Source: Irpex lacteus (Eukaryota; Basidiomycota; Agaricomycetes; Polyporales; Irpicaceae). Taken from it: a stretch of 64,000 bases of DNA. Under the pieces are notes generated by a model. It did no database searches and had not been told where the DNA came from. It saw only the letters and a program-made list of their open reading frames with translations. Below, piece after piece: positions 35,594 to 49,100 of the stretch (positions are counted from its first letter, which is position 1; each line of letters opens with the position of its first letter). A program made the translations under genes and the position numbers. The stretch covers positions 620,001-684,000 of the forward strand of contig MQVO02000005.1 of the NCBI GenBank assembly GCA_001986395.2, given 5' to 3'.

Positions 35594-36910
35594 CTAGTTG
35601 TCCGTAGCCATTGATTGTGTTCTGTCGTCTAATCTCATTTTCTTCATCGCTTCACTTGTGCTTTCTCCTTCGTCCTCCGTCGCACCGTATCCTACCTTCC
35701 TCTTTATCTTCTTGACCTCTGTCTTCGACGGTACCTTCAGCCTCTCGAACACTGCGTCGTTCAGTTCCTGCTGAAGTGTAAGCACCAACTAGTTTAGATT
35801 TGTTGTGATTCTTACCTCGTGTACCTTTCTGCTTAACACGCACACTGACCTAAGTTTACTTAGCATCACGAAACGACCTTTGGATACAGGTACTGTGCAA
35901 AACGAGGCTTGGACCTCGACTAGCAGACCTGGTTTAATCGTAACTGGGCTACAAGGTATGTAGCGGCGTCTGTGGGTCTGTTAACAACTACTGAGGGACA
36001 AAGGCTAGACGTATTTACCCGTTGCTGTCTCGTGTCATCTCAAAATACAATACTTGGTTGTCTTCTGTGTGACACCCACCCTTTGCCTTGGATCGCAGCA
36101 ACCTCATGGGATCCACGGAGTCAGATATGTCGGACCGATCATACTGCTTCGCCAAATAGCTGGGTGTGAAGTAACGGTTGCCAAACTCGAGACATAATAG
36201 GTCCTCGTCTGTCAAAGGCTTCCATTCGTTGAGGGTGTCGGAAGGTAAGTGCATTGCGAACCGCGAGTGAAGTGCGATTATAGCCCTCACACTCCCATCG
36301 AATTCTTCGCAGCCTAGCCCTGTCAGGACTACAGACTGTTTCGCTGTCGTAGGGTTCTTGGTCAATCTAAGGTTTGCCTGTGTTATTCACGCGTTTGCCA
36401 TGATGATAAGACATTACTCACTGTGCTTCCTTGGTTATAGGCGGCAGGTCCGCCCGCAATAGATATCCTTGAACCCTGAACACTACCTCTTCCCTTTCGT
36501 CGCCAGTGACTGGGTAGACTATGTCTTTCTGACCCGTCTCGTGAGTCCATAGTTCCGTTGATATTGTAATCCTCTCAGGCTACGTCAAGTCAGTGGATAC
36601 GTATGGCGCAAACATTGTTATTTTACACATACTTGTTGAAACAACCACAGTTGCTTGTCCTTGTCCTGAGAGTCTGCCGCTTCCTGGAATACTTTACTCA
36701 AGATCTCTTCTAGTTATGCGAACATGTGAGTGCTGGCTTTGTTTGATATTTTTCGAAGTTAGTTACTGACTGTAGCTACTTTGGCGTGAATACAGAAGGC
36801 TGAGGGCCATTGTTTCTCCAACCAAACGAAGGTTTGTTCAATGCGACCGTTATCGTCTTCAGCGACGACAGATTCAAGGTACTCCCGCAACCCAGTTTGG
36901 TCGCTGGTTC
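35594..36910 (-). CDS. Uncharacterised multi-exon cargo gene
   Basis: No family is recognised. Minus-strand exons can be chained with good splice sites. They encode EYLESVVAEDDNGRIEQTFVW (split here) near 36800-36900, DKDKQLWLFQQ near 36650-36690, and PERITISTELWTHETGQKDI near 36500-36580. The exon at 36015-36360 gives GLGCEEFDGSVRAIIALHSRF and continues FAMHLPSDTLNEW. The last two exons carry PVTIKPGLLVEVQASFCTVP and, after the acceptor at about 35780, QELNDAVFERLKVPSKTEVKK up to the stop at 35594. The start codon is not resolved and may lie at about 36.9-37.3 kb. Many introns and near 50% GC make it host-like rather than transposase-like. Confidence 0.55.
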
Positions 36911-37866
36911 TGTATTATTTGTTATTTGTGTGTCTTTGTCTTACTGACGTCTAAATTATTTAATCTTTAACCAGTGGGAATGCTATGGCGGTGGCCCTCG
37001 TCATGCTATTTGCTGCCGCACGCATACTGTACCCGCAACAATCACTGTTACTCTATCATTATTGTGGACTCATCATCGGCGGGACTACGGACTGAGTATC
37101 GGAGCACCGCATGCGCCATGCCGACGCGATAGCGCGCCGTACCTGTGCGTATCCGTCGGCACGCATTGATTTCACCCTGGAGTTCAAGCCTAGGCATCCC
37201 CAGATCGATAAGTCAGATTGACTGCTTATGTTTGAAACGTCATTTGCGGCCATTGACGGATGGGGTGGCTCCCTTATCTTTATCACTTCTTGAGATCTTC
37301 TGCCCTATTCGCCTCGATGTGGTGTTGCGTCCCTTGGGATTGGATGGGTAGATGTTATCTTTCGGTGCGCGTTTCTATCGAACAGTCTCCCCCCTCCTGC
37401 CTGTCTCCCGTCGTATTGTGTTAAACCTAATTTAGCGACCTTTCAGCAGCTTTGACAGAATCTGTCGTCAATCGTCCTCGTGCATTCATATGCTTTACTT
37501 TAGCCGACCAGCGAGTTAATTGCCTTCGCTTTTCTTGGCAGTGTTGGACCGCATGGCGGCAGGGCACATGAGACGGTATCGCGAAACAGCGGAACCCCCA
37601 AGTTTGCTTGTTATCCGTTAAACCATCTTATCTACCATCAATCTTGTTCGTGGAGATCTGGTCCCGGTGGCAACGCACATTCGTCGTTATTTCGCCATAT
37701 CTGAGTCATCCTGTCGACTTGTGTCGCTACCTCGGTACTTTGCTGCCGTCGGGTTCATGCCTATCTATTGCACTTCATTGTCTCCCCCCAAATACTGCCT
37801 TCCAACCTCTTCACTTCCTTCATCTCTTCCCGGACTGAACTTTCGGTCTACGCTTTCACTCCCGCC
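36911..37866. other. Cargo intergenic region, probable divergent promoters
   Basis: It lies between the minus-strand gene ending at 35594 and the plus-strand gene starting at 37867. A small minus-strand frame at 37059-37286 could be a 5' exon of the former. A CT-rich stretch at 37790-37865 precedes the ATG at 37867. Confidence 0.35.
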
Positions 37867-40800
37867 ATGCCCGCAGCTAAGTGAGAGCTTTCGTTGACGT
37901 TCATTGTTCTTATGACTTATAATACTGTTTCTAAAGGAGCAGAACAAAGAAGAAAGTCTCCGCGGCAGCGCCCTCAAATCTCGACGACAGTGGCGGTGGT
38001 CTTCGTACACGGTAAATGGTCCAACATCTTCCTACCTCAGCACGTGGGAATGACACTTTCTCCTACAGTAGTAAAGCTCAGCAAGTGCTCCAATCTGAGG
38101 AGTCCGAAGAGGAGCCTCTAGCGTACGTCCTTTGAACAAATTTTGGCTCCCACCTGTTCAATGACTGCTCCCAGTAGCTCCAAGCCATCCACTCGTCGCA
38201 AAGCTGTGGAGGTAGAGGTACCCCTTCTTAGCCCTGAACAACGTCTACTTGTCAAGTAAGTTTAGTTGTATTTATGGTGAACCGTGTGGCTTATGGTTTA
38301 TAGAAGAAAGGCCCGCATGTTTGTCGACGATGAAGCCTCCGAGGATGGCCGAATGTAAGTCTCACTGGCCACGGACCTTTGCATTTCTGACTCTCTGCTT
38401 TCTTAGGGAGACCTCGTCGGATGAAGAGAACGATGAAGATAGAGCCTTCATTGACGATAGAGCTGAAGAGTACGCTGCTTTGCTTCCTGGCTCCTACGTC
38501 TCACTCATAATTGTGTAGGGAGCTCGAAGAGGAGTCGGACGACCATGCGCTCCCAGAGATCCCTTCGCCCGTTACTAAGACGTAAGTGGAAAATATAACC
38601 CCTCACATTTATACTCATCTTTTTCTAGTAAGAAGAAAGTTCAAGCTCCCGTTGGCAAGGGCAAGGGCCGTGCCGCGATTGAGAGGTAGCTAATGCCTGT
38701 CCCATAAAATCCTTACCCTCATATACTCATAGTAACTGTAGCGACAGCGACTACGACAAGATCGAAGAACAGACTCCGGTCAAGAGGCGCTCTAAGAAGC
38801 TTGCGGTCGACAGCGAGGACAGTTCTCTTGAGATCGTTGAGAAGGAGGAGGTGATCATGTCAGCGGGTAAGGGCAAAGATAAGGCCTCACCTTCCAAGAA
38901 GAAGCCTGTACCTGCCAAGTCGGCTGGGGGAAAGAAGGCGTCGACCAATAAGTCCGTGAAGGATGCCGACGATGACGACGACGATGTTGTCCTGCTCGAG
39001 AAGTAAGTTTGATTGGTAGATTCTGGATGTTACCCTGATTTACGTTGCGCTTCTCAGACCTACCTCGCCTACCAAACGGAAGGGTGGTGTCACGGTTGAA
39101 CAAGTCCCGCACAAGATAACGATGCCTGCCGTACCGAAGAAGTCCATGGCCAGTTTAAGATCTGCTCCTCCTTTGATGGACCCCAAGAACAACCCCTTCA
39201 TAGTTCTCGACGATGATGAGAAGCCAGCTGTCGAGGAACAGTCTCCTAGGAAGAAGTAAGTCCTCTTACGTCTAGCCCTACTCTGAGATGCTTACTAAAG
39301 TTGGACGTTAGGGCAAGGTCCAATCACATCGTCTCAGACGAAGAGGAAAAGGAGACAAACGTTCAGGATACTCCGTGAGTCGTAACCCTTTGTCATTTAC
39401 AAACACTGACAAGTTGTATTAGCGTTACAAGAATCAGCAAGCGTTTGTAAGTAATGTTGTTCTTAGCACATAGTTCGTTGACTGAATATTGAACAGGAAA
39501 GCGAGTAACATCAAGCGCGAAGATACGGAGTCCGAGGATTCTGAGCAAGAACTTCGTAAGCCAAAGCCTACCAAGAAGGAAGTCGTCAAGCAATCCGGTA
39601 AGGGCGGTCGCAAAGGGAAGAAGCCTGTCAAGATGGAGGAGGAAGAAGAGCCGGAGCCTGCTTTTGACAAACAGGAGCGTAAGCCGAAGAAACCTGTCAA
39701 GAAGGAGGAAGATGACCAGCCGATGTCAGACGATCAGCAGGAGGAGACCGCTGTGAAGAGTGAAGAAGAAGATATCAAGGAGGCCTTGCCTCCACCGGTC
39801 GAGGTGGTCTCGAACGTCAACGATCCAGAGCAACGTAAGTTTATGTGCTACACGTTGCTCGACACCTACGACGGTCCTGGAGAACCTCCTGTGATCAGGT
39901 AAGATCCTTCGTATCTGCTGACTGTGGCCTTCTAATTCTATTCGCAGTTATGCTCGAGAAATCAACACCTGCTTCGGCAGCTACGGAGAGGACAGTAACC
40001 TACTCATCATGTTCAGACATGCGATGAGACGGGTCGAGATAGCGGAGAATGACCCAGCCTTTCCGTAAGTGGTTGTGATGGTGTTATGACGGTTGCAAGC
40101 TCACACTATTATCGTCCAGGATTCTGAAACAAATCACTGTTCAGGCCGCCTTCGGCCGTTTCTTGTACAACCTAGCCCGTGTTCACCATACCGACATCGA
40201 TGTGGAAATCACCAAGACCCCTAAGGGCTACCCCCAGCCAATCTACCGGTGCCTCTCCAACATGATCGGTTTCCGCGCGTTCGACCCTAAAGATCCGGTG
40301 GCCTTCACGATGTGGGGCACCGTCTTGGATAGCAAGTTGTTCACCCCGGTGGAAATTCACACCAAGGACGGGCGGGTACTTTACCAGCGGTACATAGTGA
40401 TCATTCCCCTCAGCATGGAATTCCAGCGTACCATGAACACCATCGCGAACATCTGGGACGAGGACGTTATCGGGTTTAGTGCTGGTAACTTTGGACTGAC
40501 GTTCAGTACGGTTCCAAGCCCTCTTAACTTTGGTGAGTGAGCTATAACGTTGTCGACCACGACCCTGATCTGATTGCATCAGACGAGGGATCTGCTCCCC
40601 GCTCTCCAAGAAAGAATCGCAAGCCTGCCGCCCGAGGCCAGTCTGAGGAGCCTGACCTCCGGCTGCCCTCGCGTAGCGTCGGCAGCAAGCCAATCGTTGG
40701 TGCCAAGAACCCTTCGGTCAACACTCAGGATCAAATCAAAGCTTTGGCTGCTCAAGGGATGTCATGGACGTCGGCGCAAGGTGTGTGATAATTTCTCTTG

Positions 40801-41057
40801 ATAGCTATTATCGTTTACTCAATCATATCGCAACAGTGCCCATCTACGACTTGACTCAAGCTGTACGTTCCGATAATCCCCCCGCCTGCAACCAAGAGAC
40901 TCTGTCGGGCGCAACTGAGTGGATTCATGGTGAAATTCCCGATGACTCTTACGTTTGCCTTCATTATGTTCCCGGACAGCATGATCATGGTACGGGGCAC
41001 AAAGACGTTCAATTTAACCTCTTACGTGTAGTGGTGATGGCGACTCCTTCTAGATAG
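37867..41057 (+). CDS. Uncharacterised nuclear-type cargo protein with charged N-terminus
   Basis: The ATG at 37867 gives MPAAK, spliced to SRTKKKVSAAAPSNLDDSGGG. About ten small exons follow, rich in alternating Lys and Asp/Glu (for example KASNIKREDTESEDSEQ, KKEVVKQSGKGGRKGKK). This composition suggests a disordered, chromatin- or nucleolus-associated tail. From about 39835 a conserved-looking domain begins (KFMCYTLLDTYDGPGEPPV), running through FGRFLYNLARVHHTDIDVEI, IYRCLSNMIGFRAF and VEIHTKDGRVLYQRYIVIIP to 40540. A further low-complexity segment and a C-terminal exon ending at 41057 follow. I do not recognise the domain. The many clean introns show that it was acquired or kept as genomic DNA, not via cDNA. 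Confidence 0.6.
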
Positions 41058-41304
41058 ATAACGACCTTCTAGATGCTTAAAGTCGCACTATAGATGTTTT
41101 TTGAATGACGATAAATTTGTGAGATTGATAACTGGTGGAGAGACGTGACAGAAATAAATTAAACCGATACCTCAAAATTATTTAAGACTGAACAGTATTC
41201 TTTGGACGCAGCAAACACCGAAAGAGAGCAGGACGATATATAAGAGGTGGATGGGGGCATTATGACCGACCTGTCTGTCCTTTGCCCATTTTTATTCCCC
41301 TGCA

Positions 41305-42576
41305 ATGGTCGCGTTCTCAAAAATCGTGGAAGTCGGCGAGCCGTTTCTGCAGATTCTACGCCATCTCAATGCTGCCGCCATCTATCGCCTCATGAGGGTG
41401 TCGAAGACTTTCCGCGCAGCTGTGGAAGGTGCCCGTCCAAATCTCTTCAACATCTATCGTCAGCTGGCGCACTACTTCGCCAATCCCAACGACTTTCGCC
41501 ACATGCAGTCGCGTACCGGCGCCATCATCTCCGGCTCATTTGCTCTCCAGTTCTTCCGTCGCTTGCAGTGGAACGGCTCCGACATGGACCTCTATGTTGG
41601 AAAGGCTGCCAGGCATGAGGTGGGACAGTGGCTTCTCGACAACGGCTACACCTATGCGCCCAGGCCTGCCATAGTCCACGACGTCACTCATGAGGAACTA
41701 GCCCCTGCCCAGCATACAGACTACCTCACGGCTATTGAACATCTTGCTGAGGCCCCGGTGAACGGTGAAGGGTATCTGCACGGTGTGGCTGGAGTGTTGG
41801 ATTTCATGCGGTATGTTGAGGGAGACCTAGAGGGAAGGAAGGTACAGCTGGTAGTGGTCGAGGAGTGTCCTATGGCAACGATCATGAACTTCCATTCTAG
41901 TAAGCTCCCTTCCTATTTCTTCGTACCGTGTTAACCAACTGTCGTAGCTGTCGTCATGAATTTCATCACCTTCAACACCGCTTACTGCTTGTATGCTAAA
42001 GCTTCGACAAGAGCTCTCATCAACTTAGTCCTGAAGGACCCGACCGAATCCATTTGGCGTGCTTTGCACAAGTACGAATCTCGCGGGTACCATACCAGAC
42101 GGTTGGTTTATGGACGCACGAAATCACTGTTCTACGACGACCTAGTCCGTTGGGTTGGAGATGGACAGAGTTGGCGCATCCCTTTGGCCGATATAGGGTT
42201 CGCGTCTGAAGTGGCAAAGCGTGCAGACCCAGTTTCGGTAACCTCCTGGTCTTTAGCGACCTATCCACTGGATTACCACCGGACACATTTCCGGGTATGT
42301 GCAAACGAACCCTCAGTGTTTCCCATTGTTGTGGGTACGGTCAGTGCTGCAGCGGTCATCCGTAAGATCATCCTCACCGCTGGTCAAACGGAGGCCTGGC
42401 ACGAGAACGAGCCCACAACCACGGGGGGCGACAAGTGAGTGAACGTATTTGTACGAGATCAACTATCTACTGACTGTTTGCTTGGCAGTGATACTCAAAT
42501 CGTTGTCGAAGCGATGCTAAAGTATTACCAGAGGGGGTTGTATAAAGACGTTCACGGGAAATGGCTCTTTCCTTGA
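41305..42576 (+). CDS. F-box-like protein with nucleotidyltransferase-fold domain (cargo)
   Basis: The ATG at 41305 is followed by an F-box-like helix region (FLQILRHLNAAAIYRLMRVS). A nucleotidyltransferase-like core follows, with SGSFALQFFRRLQWNGSDMD carrying the Gly-Ser motif and the DxD of the catalytic loop (MDLYV) near 41580-41600. One intron is at about 41899-41946, and another near 42437-42488 leads to the last exon ending at 42576 (..GKWLFP). This combination is a familiar but uncharacterised Agaricomycete family. Whether the enzyme is active is unknown, because only part of the usual carboxylate triad is obvious. It lies directly upstream of the Rep/helicase gene, in the same direction. 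Confidence 0.6.
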
Positions 42577-43138
42577 ATCCAGATTTAGAGTACGATGGAC
42601 CCATCAATGGTCGTAGATATCTTTCCTGTATTCTCAACGTATTAAATACTCTCAAAAATCAAGTCTTGTATTTTGCAAATGGCTGATTGGAGCTGCGTCT
42701 TTACTTCCCACTTTCTCCAATTTCCAGTGAATTGATTCAAGAACAAGACGTGAATAGTGGACGAAAGAAACAACCGAGAAGTTCAAACCCTAATATAAGG
42801 TCAGGCCAAATATGTGCAAATAAAACTTGTCAAGAGCGCCTACCTGCATTCTTCTCTCTTTTAACTACGACCATCATCGACCATCATCATCACAGGTACG
42901 CCGTAGATTGGCATGAAATATTTTTGAACAGTGATTCTAACTAGTGTGTGCAGAATATAGAATGCGTACCTGGTCATACGTGATCTTAGTGTCCAGTATA
43001 TTCTGGACGTGCCTTTTTATTGCTGGACATGCAGAGGTTGAGCACGATCGTCAATATTATCTGTCTAAAGTATGGCAAAAACGTACAGAAAGGTGTGTTT
43101 GGTATAGGTTGTTGTATTGCCCAAGTGTTTAACTGTGT
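42577..43138 (+). other. Upstream region and possible first exon of the Rep/helicase gene; base composition changes here
   Basis: From about 42.65 kb the sequence becomes clearly richer in A+T than the cargo genes to its left. An open frame at 42944-43100 ends at a donor-like GTGTGT, with an acceptor at about 43152. It could therefore be a 5' exon that joins the long frame at 43139. Confidence 0.35.
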
Positions 43139-46100
43139 ATGCTTCTTATTAGATACAATGTCCAGCTATGTTCTGTTGAACATGAGCAGACGTTCTCAGT
43201 TGACGTGGCCGGCGTCTATACAACTTCTCCGGCGCTACTTGGTAGCATGGTTTTGACAGACACCATCCCAGAAACGTCTGTGTCACTTTGTGACTTGGTA
43301 TTGCCAATGACCAACCCAAAAACAATTGTGCACATATATCTATACATACTACTCTCGTGGAGGTTTGGAAATCAAACATTAAAGTTCAAAGTTATGAAAA
43401 GGTATTGGCTTAGCATACGAAACTGCATGACTAGATCACAATTTATTATGCAGTTGTGTCGATGTAGTACAACTATCCTAGATTTTAATGGAAAGTTGAG
43501 CCTTAGAAGTGCAGACAAAGACAGGGTGGTATACATTCGCAGGTTATACGAGGCAAGTCAGACCTCATGCGTCGGAGGTGGAAGACTAGTAGTCAAGTGG
43601 CATGTCAATGAGCTTCAACCGTATACCAAAATACAACTAACCAGTGAATTTTACTGCTTTCAATCATATACTGTCGTTACATCAATAATTAATGATGTGA
43701 ATGGATATCCTATAGAGATGCCTTTGAAAAATCTATCGGAAAAGCTCAGAGCAATTGATCTTGAGAACGTATGTCGAGCACATAGTATTACAGTCAAGAA
43801 ACGTGAACGTTATCTTGCGATGTATCAAAACCGACTCTCGACACATATGTGTGTTAGTTGTCCACAATACGCATCAATTTTTGTGCCTATATCTGTGTCT
43901 GCACCTCTCAGTGATAAGGTCCGAACTAAAGCACACCGTGAAAAGATGACTACTCTGCAAAAAGATCAAGAAAGAGCAAAGGACCGTATAAAAGTAGAGA
44001 AGTATCGTCAAAGATTCCCACCAAAGCTTGGTAATCTTCATCACGAACATGCTATTATCAACGGATTTGTGACAGATACCAATATTAATAATCTTAAAGA
44101 ACAAGGATGTGCTGTCTGTGGTTGTCTGACGCCAACATCACAGCTATCACCTTTGACCGATATGAAAGCTTGTTTACATGTCTTACAACGCTCACATGTT
44201 ACAATAAAAGAGAGATTTAATGAAACTGATCCCGTGGATCATATTCCTGGGCCAGTGTTGGCAACAAATTGTGAGGGCGTCTGCACTGAATGTGCCATGA
44301 GCTTGAAACGCAAACAGATGCCTAGGCAAGCATTGGCTAATGGACTATGGCTTGGTGATGTTCCACCAGAACTTGCGACATTATCATGGATGGAACAGAG
44401 GCTTGTTGCACGAATAGTTCCAAGTGAATCATTGGCCAGAGTTCACATGTCAAATCTATACAAAATAAGATGCAATGTTGTATGTAATGCATTTCCGACT
44501 GAGAAAATATATCATGTTTTGCCACCTCCAAAGGCTGAGCTTGAAGATGTACTTGCAGTGATATTCATATCACCAAATGCACCTTTGCCAGCTGATTTTA
44601 AGCGAACACCTCTGTTAGTAAGACGTGACAAAGTTGCAAAGGCTTTGGAATGGCTGAAGAGAAATCATAGTGATTATAAAGAATTACAGATCTCGTATGA
44701 AAATCTAGCTGATTATCCGGAAGATGTGCCACCAATCGCAGTTGACTTTCATCCATCTACACATAACAGTCATCTTGAAAGTACTGCAGTAAATGAGACC
44801 GATGACGCATATAGTACAGACAAAGGTGACGCTCCATTTATAGTGCATGGGCTTACAAGTGAGCAATTAACTGATTTATGGGATGGTGACCCTAAGCATC
44901 TATATTTGAAAACCATGGACTATTTCAAAAAGGGAAATAAAGCATTGGGGATTGGAAAAAACAGTAAGATTGAAAGTATATGGAATAATCCACGGCTGTA
45001 CCCTGCAATGTTTCCGTGGCTTTTCCCGTATGGATATGGAGGTCTTGGTAATGAGAAAATTCAGTTTGGTGTCTCTGACATGATTCGAAAGCGCCTGTGG
45101 CTCACATACTATGATCAGCGCTTTCAAAACGACCAGTTCTTCTCTTTGATTGCATTTAATCATCAGCAGATAAAAAATAGTAACAATGGAGGATTCTTAT
45201 TAGCAAAAAAACGAAACTTCAAAGATGTTGTCGATAGAATTATGAATGTTAGTGCTGATACGTTGGATGATTTGATAAGAAGAACAAAAGATGGTCCTGT
45301 CACACCTGAAACAGAAGAGGAAAAGAACTGCTTTCGTATATTAAATGATATTGACTATGTGGCAGCTAGTGTAGATGGTTCAATAACTAACAGACGACGG
45401 ATGCGAAATGAAATATGGTCTCTTACTGCGTATTTAGGAGCTCCTAGTTGGTTTATCACGTTTGCGCCTGCTGACGTGAATCACCCTATATGTTTATACT
45501 ATGCCGATACAAAGCAGAAGTACTGGCCCAATATTCCAACACAGAATGAGCGTATTCGTTTAATTGCAAGTAATCCTGTTGCAGGTGCTAGGTTCTTCAA
45601 ATTCATAACTGAGATGTTTATCAAACATGTCTTGGGATTTAATAACAACACTGACGGATTATACGGCAAAACTTCTGGATACTATGGGACTGTTGAACAA
45701 CAAGGTAGGCTGACTCTTCACATGCACATGCTTGTATGGATTAAAAATAGTCTGACACCACAAGAGCTCAGGGAACGAATCATGGATGAGAAGTCAGACT
45801 TTCAAAAACGTATGGTACAATACTTAGAATACTGTCATCAGGGAGAATTTACAACTGGGACAATGAGTGAACTTGACGAACGTATTAAAACAAAATATGA
45901 TAACAATCCAGATGAAGTACATCCAACGCTTACTTTACCGCAGCAATCTAAACCATTTTGTGATCAGAAGTGTATGGAATGTAGCATTTGTGCGGAAGCA
46001 TTGGATTGGGATAGGCAAAGACAACAAGAGACTGATGAAATACTATACGCGTCTAATATCCATGTGTTTCAAGAATAACTGTTTGGATAATAAGTATCAC

Positions 46101-49100
46101 ACATGTAAAGCCAGGTTTCCTCGAGAACTGCAAGCAGAAACAGCTGTTGATACCGAATCAGGTGCTTTGATAATGAAAAAGGGGGAGGCGTGGGTAAATA
46201 CATTTACACCTACTTTAACGTACTTGCTCCGGTGTAATACTGATGTGACAAGCTTACAATCTGGTACTGCACTGAAATCAGTAATAGCATACGTCACTGA
46301 TTACATTACCAAATCACCATTAAGAACACATGTTATTTTTGATGCTGTGAAGACAGTATTTGCTAAAAATATGGAGGAACCAGTGAAAGGCGAAGAAAGA
46401 TTGAAAAAAGGTAGGTCAGTAATCACAAAGGTTGTAAACTCACTGACTGCCAAAAGTGAAATAGGATCACCCATGGCATCAATGTATTTGCTTGGTCATT
46501 CAGATCACTATACTAGTCATCAGTTTCAACATTTTTATTGGAAGTCATATGTAAATGAAGTTAACAGTGATTGGATTTCCGAAGACTTTGATGATACAAA
46601 AATGGATGTTGATGTCAATCCGCCTGATAACCAAGAACAGAAAGTGGTTATGATAAAAAATGTAAACGGTGTTGTTGGAATATCACCTGTTCTTGATTAC
46701 ATGTTCCGACCACGGAAATATAAAAGTGTCAATCTTTACGACTGGATACGCTTCTCTAACAAAACGAAAGCTGGAAAAAGCAGCACAGCTAAAGTTAAAA
46801 AGGAATCTGAACGAAAATGGGACGTTGAATACATTATTAAACATGACTGGCTTATGAAGAATGGACAAGACAGTGAGAAGTTGATGTTCTTGATTCAGTG
46901 GGCAGCTGGAGATACGACATGGGAAAATCTTTACACGTGTGATGAATTGCAGGCCATGGATGACTACTTAGAACGTCTTGGTGTTTCTCATTGGAGTGAG
47001 CTTCCAAAGGATCAAAAAACCAATGAAAAAGCAGAAACAAGCGAGAACGACGATAAATCAAAAATGGTCTCAGATAGTGATACAAGCTCAGAATCAAATG
47101 CTGATTCAGACACAGATTCATGCTCAGAGTCAGGTGAGAGCTCAACTACTGATACAAGCTTACTATCTGATGTAGATGTCAACAGTGACGATAAGAGCTT
47201 AAATCAGTCGAAAGACATTAAAACTAATGATGACCATTATAGACGACATTTGAGTGAATCTGACTATCACAGGTATGCCGATTTTCTTGAAGAACATCCT
47301 CAGTATGGTACACACAAAGTACGTTTGATTTCAGAGGCAAAAGGTAGAGTACCAGATTTTGTGGGCGGTCCGTTGCCAAGACACGATCGCGGAAATAGAG
47401 AAGAGTACTGCATGACTATGTTGACTCTTTTTCATCCATGGAGGCGAGGAAAAGATCTCAAAACTTCACATCAGACATGGAATGAGACATTTGAAGGATA
47501 TCAATTTACTGACAGGCAGAAGGAAACCATGAAGTTTTTTAACGTGAGATATGAGTGTAATGATGCTCGTGATGATTTTTCGGCTCAACGTAAAGCTCAG
47601 CAAAGCGATAGAAATGGGTGGCCACAGGATATTGATGACAAAACACTTGAATGGTTAGATACTCATGACAACACTCAATCATATTCTGAGTTCTCTAGTA
47701 TTGTGAATGAAGATGAAGATAACACAAAGTTTTCGGAATCAATGTTGAGTAGTCTCAGAAGAATGGCGGAGACAGAAGAGCTTGCAGAGGCAAATGGTTT
47801 ATTGGAAGATTTGGTCAATGTCAATGAAGACACGTTGAAATCATTGCCGAGCTTTGTTGAAACTGCTGATGATGCTAAATTTTGGCACAACACTTTAACT
47901 CAAACACGCGACGAAATACTCCAGAAACGGCATGCGAAAGTCCTCAAACAAAGAAAGCAACCAGGGAATGATAGTGATGAGGAGGATACTGAAGGATCAC
48001 TAAAGATCGTAGACGAATCATATTTCTCAAGACTGTACAAACCAACAAAAGAAGAAGACAGAAATTTGATAAATGAAATCTGTACTTCATTCACTTTGAA
48101 CGAGGAGCAAGATAGAGCGTTCAGAATAGTTGCAAATCATGCCACATTGAAAAAGCCATCACAACTAAAAATGTATCTGGGAGGTATGGCTGGTACAGGA
48201 AAATCTCAGGTAATCAAAGCACTAATGCAGTTCTTTAAAGCTCGAAACGAAGAATATAGATTCACATGCATTGCTCCTACAGGTGCTGCAGCTTCACTAA
48301 TTGGAGGATCTACTTATCACTCTTTCCTAGGTATGAACACTTTCAACAAAGAAGCAGAAGATCGTCTATCCAATTTGTCCGAGGTCAAGTCCCATTTACG
48401 TGACGTAGACTATATATTTCTAGATGAAGTGTCAATGCTTGACTGCCGTAGCTTATATAGCATATGTAAAAAAATGTGTAAAGCAACAGGTGATGAGGGG
48501 AATCCATTTGGAGGCAAGAATCTGATTTTAGCAGGAGATTTTGCCCAACTGCCTCCGGCAGGTTCTGGAAAAGCATTGTACGCTGCTAAAGTAGAGTCTA
48601 TAGTTCATCGAACTTCATCAGTTTCAGAGCAAGAGGCTTCAATAGGAAAGGCATTGTGGCATCAGTTTACAACTGTAGTAATTCTACGTGAAAACATGCG
48701 CCAACGATCACAATCAAAAGATGATGCCAAGTTCCGCACGTTGCTAGAAAATTTGAGATACAAAGCTTGCACGAAAGAAGATATAGCATTTCTGCGACAA
48801 CGAATTGCAGGACAATCAAAGGAAAGGCCAAAATGGAGTGATGAGCAATTTCGCAACGTGTCGGTGGTGTGTACTTACAATGCAATTCGTGACAAATTAA
48901 ACGAACTTGGAAGTGTTCGACTTGTAAAGGAGTTAAATCAGCCATTGCAGTACTTTTATTCCATAGACCGTTTACATACCAACACAAAAGAACGTACACG
49001 ACAAGCACAGCAGAAGAATATTGATCCGTTACGTAGATCAAACAACTTGAGTGTAAATGATCAATACTACTTATGGAATTTGCCTCCAAGTTGTACTAGT

